From: JBGQAS01 sp964498605
Lineage (GTDB): Bacteria; Chloroflexota; Anaerolineae; Anaerolineales; Anaerolineaceae
Length of the DNA: 58,423 nucleotides
Assembly (NCBI GenBank): GCA_964498605.1
Contig: CAZCHK010000007.1
Span: 1 to 58,423, forward strand
Direction of reading: 5' to 3'
Position 1 is the stretch's first letter; each line of letters opens with the position of its first letter. A model generated the notes under the pieces. That model saw only the letters and a list, made by a program, of their open reading frames with translations. It was not told the origin of the DNA and did no database searches. The position numbers and the translations under genes are program-made. Below are positions 1-8,385 of the stretch, one piece after another.

Positions 1-299
1 AACTGGCTGAAGCTGCCATGTTGGTACTAACGGGTTTTAGCACAGCGCCATTGAGATTGGCGACCATCACAGGAATATTTATGGGATTAATTGGCATTGC
101 TGTTCTTATTTATGTCATGGTTGAATATTTCACGAATGGAAGTGTTCCTGGTTTTCCGTTTTTAGCGTCAATCATTGCTCTTTTCAGTGGCGTTCAATTA
201 TTCACCCTAGGCATTCTGGGGGAATACCTCGGCCAGGTATTTACAAGAAGCATGGATCGCCCACCGTATGTTATTGAGGAAAGATTGAAGAACTCATGA
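1..299 (+). CDS. C-terminal end of a GtrB/DPM1-like family 2 glycosyltransferase (partial)
   Basis: The reading frame is open from the left edge, so the start lies outside the window. What remains is about 98 residues: two hydrophobic segments (around LATITGIFMGLIGIAVLIYV and FLASIIALFSGVQLFTLGIL) followed by GEYLGQVFTRSMDRPPYVIEE. This membrane tail is typical of GtrB/ArnC/DPM1-type enzymes, which load a sugar onto polyprenyl phosphate at the inner membrane face. The catalytic GT2 domain itself is not visible, so substrate cannot be read. Its TGA overlaps the ATG of the wbqC-like gene (ATGA), so the two are translationally coupled in a surface-glycan operon. Confidence 0.8.
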   Translation, partial: LAEAAMLVLTGFSTAPLRLATITGIFMGLIGIAVLIYVMVEYFTNGSVPGFPFLASIIALFSGVQLFTLGILGEYLGQVFTRSMDRPPYVIEERLKNS

Positions 300-991
300 T
301 TGTAACGATACTTCAGCCATCCTATGTTCCATGGAGAGGATTTTTCCAGCAACTGGTGAAGTCTGATGTTTTTGTCTTCTATGACGATGTTCAATACGAT
401 AAACATGGCTGGCGAAATCGAAACCGGATAAAAACATCAGCTGGAATTAAATGGATCACGATACCCGTTCATTCCTCTGGAAACCTTGAAAACCATTTAC
501 TGCTAAAAGATGTGGAAATCGATGTGAATCAAAAATGGAACAAGGTGCATTGGGAGACAATCAAACAGAATTACTCGAAATGTCCATATTTTTCCGAAAA
601 CAAAGAGTGGGTTGAAGATGTATACCGATCTGAACCCAAGAACCTTTGTGATTTCACAATCGATACGATCATTCTCATATCAAAAATCCTTGCTGTTAAT
701 GAAACGCGGTTTGTCCGTTCATCAAACCTACACGGGATATGTGGAAATAAAACGGATCGATTAATCTCGATATTAACTCAACTGGGAGCAACGCATTATA
801 TTTCTGGACCTTCAGCAAAAAAGTACATTGAGCCAGAAAAATTTTCTGAAGCTGGCATAATATTGGAATACATCAATTACAATCTCACAGAATATCCCCA
901 ACGATTTCCGCCATTTGATCCCTATGTGTCCATCCTGGACCTGATCTTTAATACTGGACCAAGGGCAATTGAATATATAGAGAAAAATTAA
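296..991 (+). CDS. WbqC-like family protein
   Basis: 231 residues, close to the family's usual 220-240. The N-terminus has the family opening ILQPSYVPWRGFFQ, then FYDDVQYDKHGWRNRNRIKT. WbqC-like proteins are found in O-antigen and other glycan clusters next to sugar aminotransferases. Their reaction is not firmly established; a role in acylating or otherwise modifying amino sugars has been proposed. It starts by a 4-base ATGA overlap with the upstream glycosyltransferase and ends 4 bases before a DegT-like gene, so it belongs to one transcription unit with two aminotransferase-fold proteins. Family call is firm, function is not. Confidence 0.85.
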   Translation: MIVTILQPSYVPWRGFFQQLVKSDVFVFYDDVQYDKHGWRNRNRIKTSAGIKWITIPVHSSGNLENHLLLKDVEIDVNQKWNKVHWETIKQNYSKCPYFSENKEWVEDVYRSEPKNLCDFTIDTIILISKILAVNETRFVRSSNLHGICGNKTDRLISILTQLGATHYISGPSAKKYIEPEKFSEAGIILEYINYNLTEYPQRFPPFDPYVSILDLIFNTGPRAIEYIEKN

Positions 992-995
992 AACT

Positions 996-1964
996 ATGTT
1001 CGTTATTGAAGCAAGAGCATCAACAATATTGTATAATTTTCTTATGGCAAATCCCACACGGGGCAAGTACTTGCTCCCCGCGAATATTTGCCCTATCGTT
1101 CCGTTAACATTTTTAAAAGCAAAAGTGGGGTTTGATCTTGTAGATATTTCTCTGGACACTTACAGGGTAAATGAATCAAAGCTGGTCAGCATATTGCATG
1201 CGCAAAAAGATAAGTATGCTGGAGTGTTGTACACACATCCATATGGCGAAATGGATACGCCCCTTCGTTTTTTTCAGTCAATCAAGAACATCCACAAAGA
1301 CATTGCCATCATCGATGATCGATGTCTCTGTCTTCCAAATTTTGAAGAACCCGAAACAAACGCTATTGATCTGGTTTTGTGGTCCAGTGGATATGGGAAA
1401 ATGGTAGACCTGGGATCCGGGGGGTTCGGTTGGATCAGCACTGACAGGAATTACTTTTCTCTAAAACTTCCTTTCTCTGCAGTAGATTTGGTGAATCAAG
1501 AAAAACAGTACAAGCTGGCCATCCAGGAATCCAAAAAGTTTTCCTATCACGAATCAAATTGGTTGGAGACTCAGCTATTCTGGGATAGGCATACCTTTTG
1601 TTCAGAAGTAAAAAAAGCTCTCCACAAAAGTCTGCCTGAACGATTATTGATTAACGAAATTTACGAAAGGAATATCCCAAAAAAATACCAGTTTTCCAAA
1701 CAGTATCAAACATGGCGATTTAATATCTCTATTCCAAACAAAAGTGAACTAATTCATAGACTTTTCGCGAAACAAATGTTTGCCAGCTCTCACTATGCGT
1801 CACTAGGCCCCGCTTTCTCTGATACTGGATATTTTGAAAATACTGAAAAAGTTGCTCGCTCTGTTGTCAACCTCTTTAATGATCATCATTACAACACGGA
1901 AATGGCAAAAATGACTTGTGACATCATTAACGAGCATTTGCTGCTAGAAGGAGAATCAACGTGA
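996..1964 (+). CDS. Divergent DegT/DnrJ/EryC1-like PLP protein
   Basis: 322 residues, shorter than the roughly 370-400 of standard DegT aminotransferases. The region IIDDRCLCLPN...LVLWSSGYGKMVDLGSGG lines up by eye with the cofactor region of the WecE-like protein encoded next to it (VIEDNAHG...SFHETKNFTCGEGG). The PLP-binding Lys is kept, but the cofactor-stacking His/Gln position is changed (DNAH to DDRC) and GEGG is GSGG. It could be a specialised aminotransferase, a sugar dehydratase-like relative, or a partner subunit of the next protein. Its TGA overlaps the following GTG start. No clear Shine-Dalgarno sequence precedes the ATG. Confidence 0.65.
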   Translation: MFVIEARASTILYNFLMANPTRGKYLLPANICPIVPLTFLKAKVGFDLVDISLDTYRVNESKLVSILHAQKDKYAGVLYTHPYGEMDTPLRFFQSIKNIHKDIAIIDDRCLCLPNFEEPETNAIDLVLWSSGYGKMVDLGSGGFGWISTDRNYFSLKLPFSAVDLVNQEKQYKLAIQESKKFSYHESNWLETQLFWDRHTFCSEVKKALHKSLPERLLINEIYERNIPKKYQFSKQYQTWRFNISIPNKSELIHRLFAKQMFASSHYASLGPAFSDTGYFENTEKVARSVVNLFNDHHYNTEMAKMTCDIINEHLLLEGEST

Positions 1965-3094
1965 ATCACATTGACTTTAACCGTCCTGGTATGAATGGCA
2001 AAGAATTGGAATACATCGCTAAGGCGATATCGAACTTCCACATTTCAGGGGATGGCGAATTTACAAAAAAATGCAGCCAACTGCTGGAATCGCGATTGGG
2101 CGTCCCCAAAGTGCTCTTGACGACGAATTGTACTCACGCCCTTGAAATGGCGGCTTTGTTATTAGAGATTAACCCTGGTGATGAAGTAATTGTCCCATCA
2201 TTTACGTTTGTCTCAACAGTAAACGCATTCGTCTTGAGGGGAGCAAAACCTGTCTTCATTGATGTTAGACCGGACACACTGAACATGGATGAATCACTAG
2301 TCGAAAAGCTGATATGTCCGAAAACCAAAGCGATAATCCCTGTTCATTACGCAGGGGTGGGATGTGAAATGGATAGCATCATGGCAATCGCAGATTCCAA
2401 GGGGATTCCCGTTATTGAAGATAATGCCCATGGTCTCTTTGGAAAATACAAGAGCAGACTCCTGGGTACATTCGGCTGCCTTGCAACACAAAGTTTTCAT
2501 GAAACGAAGAATTTTACTTGTGGTGAAGGAGGAGCGTTGATCATCAACCGAGATGATCTCATCGAAAGAGCTGAGATCATCCGCGAAAAAGGGACGGACC
2601 GCAGTCGTTTCTTCAGGGGACAAGTGGACAAGTATGGCTGGGCCGATGTTGGGTCTAGCTATCTGCCATCGGATATTTTAGCTGCGTATTTATTCGCCCA
2701 ATTGGAATCCGCTGAGATCATTCAGGCAAAGCGACAGCATATTTGGGAGACATACAGTCGAAACCTCGAGGAGTGGGCCCAAAAAAATGGGGTGCGTTTG
2801 CCAATGATTCCTGCAGATTGTGAACAGTCGTATCATATGTTTTATTTACTTTTTCCTGGCTTGGAGAAACGCACGGAATTCATCAATTTTTTGAAACAGA
2901 ATAATATTCAGCCTGTATTTCACTATCTCCCTTTGCACCTGTCAAAGATGGGGATCCAGTTTGGTGGACAAAAAGGAGATTGCCCGGTGACTGAGCAAAT
3001 TAGTGATCAATTGGTCAGATTGCCATTTTTTACCAGCATGACAGAAGAAGAGACTGATAAAGTTATCGATTATGTAAAAAAATTCAGCACTTAG
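1961..3094 (+). CDS. wecE: dTDP-4-amino-4,6-dideoxygalactose transaminase (WecE/RffA type)
   Basis: 377 residues, full family length. Converts dTDP-4-keto-6-deoxyglucose to the 4-amino sugar using glutamate and PLP. Seen: GDGEF near residue 30, TNCTHALEMAALLL, PSFTFVSTVNAFVLRGAKPVFIDV, VIEDNAHG (stacking His) and SFHETKNFTCGEGG with the Schiff-base Lys; this last string is a hallmark of the WecE branch. The start is GTG at 1961, overlapping the upstream stop after GGAGAATCAAC. Together with WbqC and the divergent DegT protein it points to an N-acylated 4-amino-deoxysugar in the surface glycan. The other dTDP-sugar genes (rfbA/B) are not in the window. Confidence 0.85.
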   Translation: MNHIDFNRPGMNGKELEYIAKAISNFHISGDGEFTKKCSQLLESRLGVPKVLLTTNCTHALEMAALLLEINPGDEVIVPSFTFVSTVNAFVLRGAKPVFIDVRPDTLNMDESLVEKLICPKTKAIIPVHYAGVGCEMDSIMAIADSKGIPVIEDNAHGLFGKYKSRLLGTFGCLATQSFHETKNFTCGEGGALIINRDDLIERAEIIREKGTDRSRFFRGQVDKYGWADVGSSYLPSDILAAYLFAQLESAEIIQAKRQHIWETYSRNLEEWAQKNGVRLPMIPADCEQSYHMFYLLFPGLEKRTEFINFLKQNNIQPVFHYLPLHLSKMGIQFGGQKGDCPVTEQISDQLVRLPFFTSMTEEETDKVIDYVKKFST

Positions 3095-3113
3095 TTAGCC
3101 CACGATATTTTCG

Positions 3114-3122
3114 TGTTAAAAT
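3114..3122 (+). promoter_or_regulatory. Extended -10 promoter, probably leaderless, for the 3129 gene
   Basis: TGT then TAAAAT at 3117-3122, six bases before the ATG at 3129. No Shine-Dalgarno sequence can fit, so transcription probably starts at or near the ATG. A small hairpin, CACGA...TCGTG (3101-3115), lies directly upstream and may end wecE transcription. No convincing -35 is seen. Confidence 0.5.
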
Positions 3123-3128
3123 ATGTGA

Positions 3129-3524
3129 ATGAAGAATAATGTAGCGAAAAGGCGCAAGAGGTTCTCCAGCTTTTGGCAAATATGGTTCCCCTTTCTATTT
3201 GTTTCATTGCTAGGTTTTGTTTTGGGTGTGCTTGTTGTAGTGACCGCTTTTAGAAATGCAAGGCTCATCCACACCGGGGCGAATATCGCCCTATCGTTTT
3301 TGGCTATGCTCGGTTTTATTAGCACGTTACTTTTATTAATACTTACCATTTTTTTTATTACTGGTGCTAGAAGTATCTCGAAAAAAGCACCTGGCTTCTT
3401 CTCCAAGACCCAACAATTATTTATCCGTGCTGCAAATGCATTATTAATTATTGCAAGAATAATTCGCTCACCTTTTTCAATCACATCAAAATTAAAATCC
3501 ATTTTTAAACCTCATGGGCATTGA
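3129..3524 (+). CDS. Small two-helix membrane protein of unknown function
   Basis: 131 residues. Basic N-terminus (KNNVAKRRKR), hydrophobic segments about residues 20-40 and 55-80, then an amphipathic basic tail. I do not recognise a named family. Context is informative: it is followed 15 bases later by a YtxH-like small protein, and the same arrangement (two-helix protein, then YtxH) recurs at 54279-55063. The pair may act together at the membrane, for example in stress or envelope upkeep, but this is inference. Confidence 0.6.
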   Translation: MKNNVAKRRKRFSSFWQIWFPFLFVSLLGFVLGVLVVVTAFRNARLIHTGANIALSFLAMLGFISTLLLLILTIFFITGARSISKKAPGFFSKTQQLFIRAANALLIIARIIRSPFSITSKLKSIFKPHGH

Positions 3525-3539
3525 GCGACCTGGTAATTA

Positions 3540-3749
3540 TTGGAGTCGAGAGTGAAAAAAAACTCATCAATCATAATTGCATCCGCGGTCATGGGAGCAT
3601 TGGTCGGTACGCTTGCTGGATACCTATTTATCCGGCAAAAATCTAACGAAGAATCCATAAAATTATCCGCTGATCAGGGGGCAAGAGTTGGTTTAAATAT
3701 CATCAATTTGATCAAACAGATAGCAGATTTAGGAAAACCCCAGAGCTAA
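3540..3749 (+). CDS. YtxH-like small membrane protein
   Basis: 69 residues. One glycine-rich transmembrane segment (IIIASAVMGALVGTLAGYLFI, residues about 11-31) followed by a charged tail, the layout of the YtxH family of general-stress-type small proteins. It lacks the usual LFAPxxG signature right after the membrane helix (here FIRQKSNEES), so it is a divergent member. TTG start at 3540 assumed; an internal start at GTG 3552 (MKKNSS...) is possible. Partner-like gene lies immediately upstream. Confidence 0.5.
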   Translation: MESRVKKNSSIIIASAVMGALVGTLAGYLFIRQKSNEESIKLSADQGARVGLNIINLIKQIADLGKPQS

Positions 3750-3773
3750 AACCCATTCATCGCCATTTTCCTC

Positions 3774-4799
3774 GTGATAAGCAATCATAAATTCGTGAAG
3801 TATCTGATAGCTGGGCAAATCCAGAGGGAATGGGTTTTTTTGTCCAACGGCGAATACGTACCTGACCGGCTGGGAGGAAATTTAATCTATGCACTGTGCG
3901 GGGCATCTCTCTGGGATGACAGGGTTGGGCTTCTTGCCAAGACAGGAAGCGATCTTCCCGCAAACCATCGAGATTGGATTGAAAGAAATGGTATCTCGGA
4001 CGGGATTCAATTCTGTCCAAATTTTCCTGCGGAGTGCAAGTTCTTGTCAAATGAGGGGTGTGAGGGAAATATCATCGGTACAGTTTCAATCGATGTGTTT
4101 CAGCAAAAATCCATCAGGTTTCCCAAAGAATTACTGGGTGCAAACCTGCCAAGAATAAAACAAGAAGATGCACAGGGAATAGTCCAACGATCATTCTTTG
4201 AGGCAGATATACCAGAGCATTTCTTGTATGCTTCAGTTGTTCTACTCGCGGGTATTTCACTGATTGATCAATATGCTCTTACAACGGCATTAAATAAATT
4301 GTCCCAACCATATTTGATTTTAGAGCCTGATATGTCATTTTTCAAGGTTTACAACGAGATCAAATTCTCCCAACTCCTCTGCGGAATCAATTGTGTAATA
4401 CTCAGAGAATCTGACTTGTTCCGTATTTTTAATTCCAAGTCATATGATCTTATCAATACGGTGAATACAATTGCAAGCTGTGGCGTTGAAACCATCGTGT
4501 TATTAAAAACCAATGGGGATTACCTGGTTTTTGAATCGCTATACAGAACTGCCATCAAGGTACCTGCTTATAATACCCGCTGTGTTGACCCTACTGGAAT
4601 TGCGGCAGCTTTTGCTGGTGGTTTCATGGCAGGAATGCGTTTATCTCTGGAGCCCAATACTGCTGCGATTTTTGGCTCTATTTCTGCATCTGTGAGCAGA
4701 GAGAATACAAGCGCCAAGGGTATGCTGGGTGCCCATCCATCCCTGTTAGAAAAAAGATTTGATTATGTAAAAGATCAAATCACGAATATTTCCTTTTAA
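3774..4799 (+). CDS. PfkB/ribokinase-fold protein lacking the catalytic Asp (possible pseudokinase)
   Basis: 341 residues with the ribokinase-family layout: an early GGN (GGNLIYALCGASLW, residues 33-46) where substrate normally sits, and near the C-terminus DPTGIAAAFAGGFMAG (272-287). In active PfkB kinases this site reads D-T-x-G-A-G-D, with the last Asp as base and the Gly as part of the anion hole. Here the Asp is Ala278 and the Gly is Ala277, so sugar phosphorylation by the standard mechanism is unlikely. GTG start at 3774; GTG 3795 is an alternative and no clear ribosome site helps choose. The 3' end overlaps the opposing transglutaminase gene by 20 bases. Confidence 0.65.
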   Translation: MISNHKFVKYLIAGQIQREWVFLSNGEYVPDRLGGNLIYALCGASLWDDRVGLLAKTGSDLPANHRDWIERNGISDGIQFCPNFPAECKFLSNEGCEGNIIGTVSIDVFQQKSIRFPKELLGANLPRIKQEDAQGIVQRSFFEADIPEHFLYASVVLLAGISLIDQYALTTALNKLSQPYLILEPDMSFFKVYNEIKFSQLLCGINCVILRESDLFRIFNSKSYDLINTVNTIASCGVETIVLLKTNGDYLVFESLYRTAIKVPAYNTRCVDPTGIAAAFAGGFMAGMRLSLEPNTAAIFGSISASVSRENTSAKGMLGAHPSLLEKRFDYVKDQITNISF

Positions 4800-7089
4800 A
4801 AATGATTTGATTTAATATTTTTCGAATCGAATATTTTTTCGGAAATCTGCATTCAACCTGCATGCGATACACAACATTGAGATATTCGGTTAATAATGGC
4901 TTTATGAAAACCTCGATTGAAGGCAGCATTGAAACCAGATGGTTGACCTGTTCAATCTCTGTGGCAGACATAGGGAAGGTTACACCATGATTTTTGGCGA
5001 ATCGAATAACCTGATAGAAATCGATGACAACTCGAGGTGTCTCCAGATTTGATATCCATTTTTTGGCAACATGATAATTGCGAAATGCATTTAACTTGAG
5101 AAAATAGAGGATTAAATGCTTAATGCTCTTGATTCTCCTTTTTTTTACAAGCCTACATAAAACCACAAACAGGTAAACAAAGGTCCCGATGACTGAGGCG
5201 ATAAATATCCAAAGCAGGACATATCTATACCCCGCCTGATTCTGTTCTTCCAAAACAGAATTCTCCGACTCGGATTCTATCGGTTTCGGTAAAAGCGGAG
5301 TTTCCTCGGAAACAACAGGGAATTCTTCCAGTGTGAGTGACTCGCCCACCATCGTGCTGACTTCCAGCGAGCTGGAAAACAGCTGTCTTGGGAGTGACGA
5401 AGTAGGCTCAAACACAACCCAGCCGGCATCTTCAAAGAATACTTCCGGCCAGGCATGACTGTCTTTTTCCCTTACAATGTACGATCTCCCCCGATCCTGT
5501 TCGATCCCTTCTGCAAATCCAATGCTTAAACGGGCTGGAATGCCGATCGATCTCAGGAGAACTACTTCTGCGGTAGCATAATAAGCGCAAAATCCTTTTT
5601 TCGAATCAAACAACAACCAATCCACCAAATCGCGTTCTGCAGGTATCTGCTGCACAAATTCTGAGTATGTAATCGTCGACCTTAGATACTCAGTTATAGC
5701 CATCACTTTTTCGTACGGAGTCCGCAATGAATTCGTGATTTGATAAGCCAATTGCTTAACTCTTACAGGAAGGTTTTCCGGCAATTGCAAATATCGTGCT
5801 GTGGCCCAATCCGGGTACGCATCAGAAGCCTTTTTGAGCATTTCCTCTGTCGGAACGTGCACTAAAGATGAGAAGTTGTACTTCTCGCCTGCGCGGAATT
5901 CCTCAGCTGGAAAAATTCCAGCTACCGTCATCGAATCGTCCTTCTCGCGTATTACAAGCAGCTTCGCGTCCTGATCAATCTCGGTGATTTCCCCAACCGT
6001 GTAATAAGTCCAAAGTGGTTGCCTGACATGAATCTGAAAAGCATGATACTCATCCTCCTCGATCCCCCCATACTTATATAGATTCAGGTCCAGAGTATTG
6101 GCTTCAAAACCACCTGTATTACTCCAGGCCCCATCCGAATAAAAATCATACGTCCTTCCGCGCCAATAATAGTTGTACCCGGTAGGCATGAGTTGGTCGG
6201 TCCGTACCGTAAAAACAACATCATCACTATTACTGATACCCCTCCCAATAATGTACAGCTTGGGATATGTGGTTTGAACTTGCGGTTTGCTGTCCCGCAA
6301 CGCGTATGTAAAATTTTTAATAGGTCCTTCGATATTTTTCAGAGATGTGTTGAGCTCCCTTATTTGCACGATCCCCAGTTTCTTCTGAACCATACTGGGT
6401 ATCACCCAGGAAAATGAGACGAGGATGATGCACATCAACAAGATCACCCAGTTGCTTTCAAGATGTGTTGTGCCCTCTACTCCAATCTTTTTTTTCGACC
6501 ATGCCATCTTCTTCTTGTGAAAAAACCGGCGAATGCCTAAATACGTTACAAGGCTAAAGAAGATGGCTGTCAGCACCCAGGATTGCTTTTCAGTGGGTAA
6601 TAACAGATCGATTATTATAAAAACAATCGATGCTGCTACCATTCCAAATACATGGTTGTTCTTTTCCGTTGAAAAAAATCCGCTTAAATATCCCATTGCT
6701 GCGAATACGAAACATGTAATCAGTATGAAAAGGTATGAAGTGTCAAGTGGACGGTTCTTGGTCAACAGGTCTGCTTCGTTGGTGTTGTTTATTAACAGTA
6801 AAGTCATTCTTTCGATCAGATTCCCGGTTTGAAAAGATGCCACGGAATAAACGAGCATAAATAAAGTAAAAGCAATAAAAAATCCGAGTAATAATTTTCT
6901 TGTTGACGAGTGATCCTGAATTCTGCTTGTAAGAATTCCAATGGAAAATCCTAACGCAAGTGACCAGCCAGTATTGCCAAGCTCTACCGCCCATCCTGAT
7001 ATCTGCAGATATACTGCAGAGAGGAAGAGAATTGCAAATAGAATACCTATTGAAGGATAATCTAGATTGGATTTTCCTGTTTTCATCAT
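4780..7089 (-). CDS. TgpA-type membrane transglutaminase-like protein
   Basis: 769 residues. The first 200 residues hold about six hydrophobic helices, followed by an extracytoplasmic region. A transglutaminase core is seen at GFCAYYATAEVVLLRSIGIPARL (Cys near residue 500), DSHAWPEVFFEDAGW (His near 545) and FEPTSS, where Glu stands at the usual Asp position, as is common in TgpA relatives. Another membrane helix (YVLLWIFIASVIGTFVYLF) and a cytoplasmic tail resembling DUF4129 follow. Proteins of this kind are envelope cysteine peptidase/transglutaminase-like enzymes of unknown substrate. Divergent from the PAP2 gene with 45 bases between starts. MM start: 7089 or 7086. Confidence 0.8.
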   Translation of the reverse strand: MMKTGKSNLDYPSIGILFAILFLSAVYLQISGWAVELGNTGWSLALGFSIGILTSRIQDHSSTRKLLLGFFIAFTLFMLVYSVASFQTGNLIERMTLLLINNTNEADLLTKNRPLDTSYLFILITCFVFAAMGYLSGFFSTEKNNHVFGMVAASIVFIIIDLLLPTEKQSWVLTAIFFSLVTYLGIRRFFHKKKMAWSKKKIGVEGTTHLESNWVILLMCIILVSFSWVIPSMVQKKLGIVQIRELNTSLKNIEGPIKNFTYALRDSKPQVQTTYPKLYIIGRGISNSDDVVFTVRTDQLMPTGYNYYWRGRTYDFYSDGAWSNTGGFEANTLDLNLYKYGGIEEDEYHAFQIHVRQPLWTYYTVGEITEIDQDAKLLVIREKDDSMTVAGIFPAEEFRAGEKYNFSSLVHVPTEEMLKKASDAYPDWATARYLQLPENLPVRVKQLAYQITNSLRTPYEKVMAITEYLRSTITYSEFVQQIPAERDLVDWLLFDSKKGFCAYYATAEVVLLRSIGIPARLSIGFAEGIEQDRGRSYIVREKDSHAWPEVFFEDAGWVVFEPTSSLPRQLFSSSLEVSTMVGESLTLEEFPVVSEETPLLPKPIESESENSVLEEQNQAGYRYVLLWIFIASVIGTFVYLFVVLCRLVKKRRIKSIKHLILYFLKLNAFRNYHVAKKWISNLETPRVVIDFYQVIRFAKNHGVTFPMSATEIEQVNHLVSMLPSIEVFIKPLLTEYLNVVYRMQVECRFPKKYSIRKILNQIIFKRKYS

Positions 7090-7134
7090 GATAGTGTAGA
7101 ATATTCCTATCGAATTTGGTAGAAGGATTCTAAC

Positions 7135-8148
7135 ATGGTACAGACCTGGCCTTATGAAGTTCCAATCACAGTATTTCTGCAGAATTTGGGAAAGTGGCTT
7201 GAACCCATCATGGCGGCATTTTCCTTTCTCGGGAATGAACTTTTTTTCTTGGTCGTGATGACCGGCCTGTATTGGTGCATCAACTCGAGTCTTGGAATTC
7301 GTGTCGGTTTGGCATTATTATCCACAGCTAGTCTTAATTCATGGTTAAAAAGCCTGTTTCATGGTTCCAGGCCGTATTGGTTCAGCGACACAATCGACTC
7401 ATTCAGCCAGGAAACCTCATTCGGATTCCCTTCCGGACACTCACAATCTGCGGTTGTGGTATGGGGCAGGATTGCCTCCTGGATCAAGAGAACATGGACC
7501 TGGATGGTAGCGATCCTGCTCATCTTCTTAATCGGATTATCTCGAATATACCTGGGCGTTCATTGGACAACTGACGTTCTGTTTGGTTGGTTAATAGGGA
7601 TCATTTTCCTGATCATTTTTAAAAAACTTGAAAAACCGGTATCAAAATGGTGGCTCAAGCATAAGTATTCAACGCAGGTCCTTTTGTCCTTTCTTTCTTC
7701 TTTCATTATGATTGCGATCAGCGTCATCTTGATCAAGAATTGGGCTCAGCTACCGTTCAACGCTGACTGGAAGACAACTGAAAAACTGAATGTGATCGAA
7801 GCAGGCGGTATCATCGAAATGGAGCTTGAAAGAGAGGTACTCATCGATAGCTTTAAAAGCGCTTTTAGTAATGCGGGTATCTGGTTTGGCATGCTCGCTG
7901 GAATTTCGATGATAAAAAAATTAGGAGGGTTTACAGTACCAAAGGCTCCCTTGGGGAAATTACTTTCTTACCTCCTTGGGTTGGCGGGGGTGCTTGCCCT
8001 ATATTTTGGTCTCAAGCAAATTCTACCCTCTAGTTTCCATTACTATAATTTGCTTCTTCGTTATTTCCAATATGCGCTGATAGGTCTCTGGATCTCTATG
8101 TTCGCTCCAACAATTTTTATAAAGTTGGGATGGGCTACAAAAGAATAA
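7135..8148 (+). CDS. PAP2-superfamily membrane phosphatase
   Basis: 337 residues. All three PAP2 motifs are seen: K-x6-RP (KSLFHGSRP, about residue 72), PSGH (about 98) and SR-x5-H-x3-D (SRIYLGVHWTTD, about 131-142). Several membrane helices surround them and the C-terminal third adds more. Family members hydrolyse lipid phosphates such as undecaprenyl pyrophosphate or phosphatidic acid at the outer membrane face; in a glycan-rich neighbourhood, recycling of polyprenyl carrier is plausible. The extra C-terminal membrane region makes it longer than minimal PAP2 enzymes (about 200-250 residues). Confidence 0.85.
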   Translation: MVQTWPYEVPITVFLQNLGKWLEPIMAAFSFLGNELFFLVVMTGLYWCINSSLGIRVGLALLSTASLNSWLKSLFHGSRPYWFSDTIDSFSQETSFGFPSGHSQSAVVVWGRIASWIKRTWTWMVAILLIFLIGLSRIYLGVHWTTDVLFGWLIGIIFLIIFKKLEKPVSKWWLKHKYSTQVLLSFLSSFIMIAISVILIKNWAQLPFNADWKTTEKLNVIEAGGIIEMELEREVLIDSFKSAFSNAGIWFGMLAGISMIKKLGGFTVPKAPLGKLLSYLLGLAGVLALYFGLKQILPSSFHYYNLLLRYFQYALIGLWISMFAPTIFIKLGWATKE

Positions 8149-8165
8149 ATCGTTGAGGAGGAAAT

Positions 8166-8375
8166 ATGAAAAATTTTTTCAGCTTTTTTATCGGTGTGAT
8201 AACCGGCAGTGTGATCGGCAGCATCGTTGCCTTGCTTTTTGCTCCCATGCGAGGAGATGTGTTACGAGGAAAGATTAAATCATACGCTATCGAAGTCTCA
8301 GAAGAAATTCAAGAAGTAGCCCTGGCAAAAAAAGGTGAGCTGGAAAGCAAGCTAGCCAAGTTGCAGAATCGATAG
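8166..8375 (+). CDS. YtxH-like small membrane protein
   Basis: 69 residues: FFSFFIGVITGSVIGSIVALLFAPMRGDVLRGK shows the glycine-zipper membrane helix directly followed by the family LFAPxxG motif, then a charged helix. Preceded by a good ribosome site (GAGGAGG, 6-7 bases before ATG) and 17 bases downstream of the PAP2 gene, so probably cotranscribed with it. It is one of three YtxH-like genes in this window. Function of the family is not firmly known; in Bacillus the gene is part of the general stress response. Confidence 0.75.
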   Translation: MKNFFSFFIGVITGSVIGSIVALLFAPMRGDVLRGKIKSYAIEVSEEIQEVALAKKGELESKLAKLQNR

Positions 8376-8385
8376 CAGGTGCGCG

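Noticed and set aside
194..406. Minus-strand frame across the first gene junction
   Set aside because: It overlaps two well-supported coupled genes and has no recognisable features.
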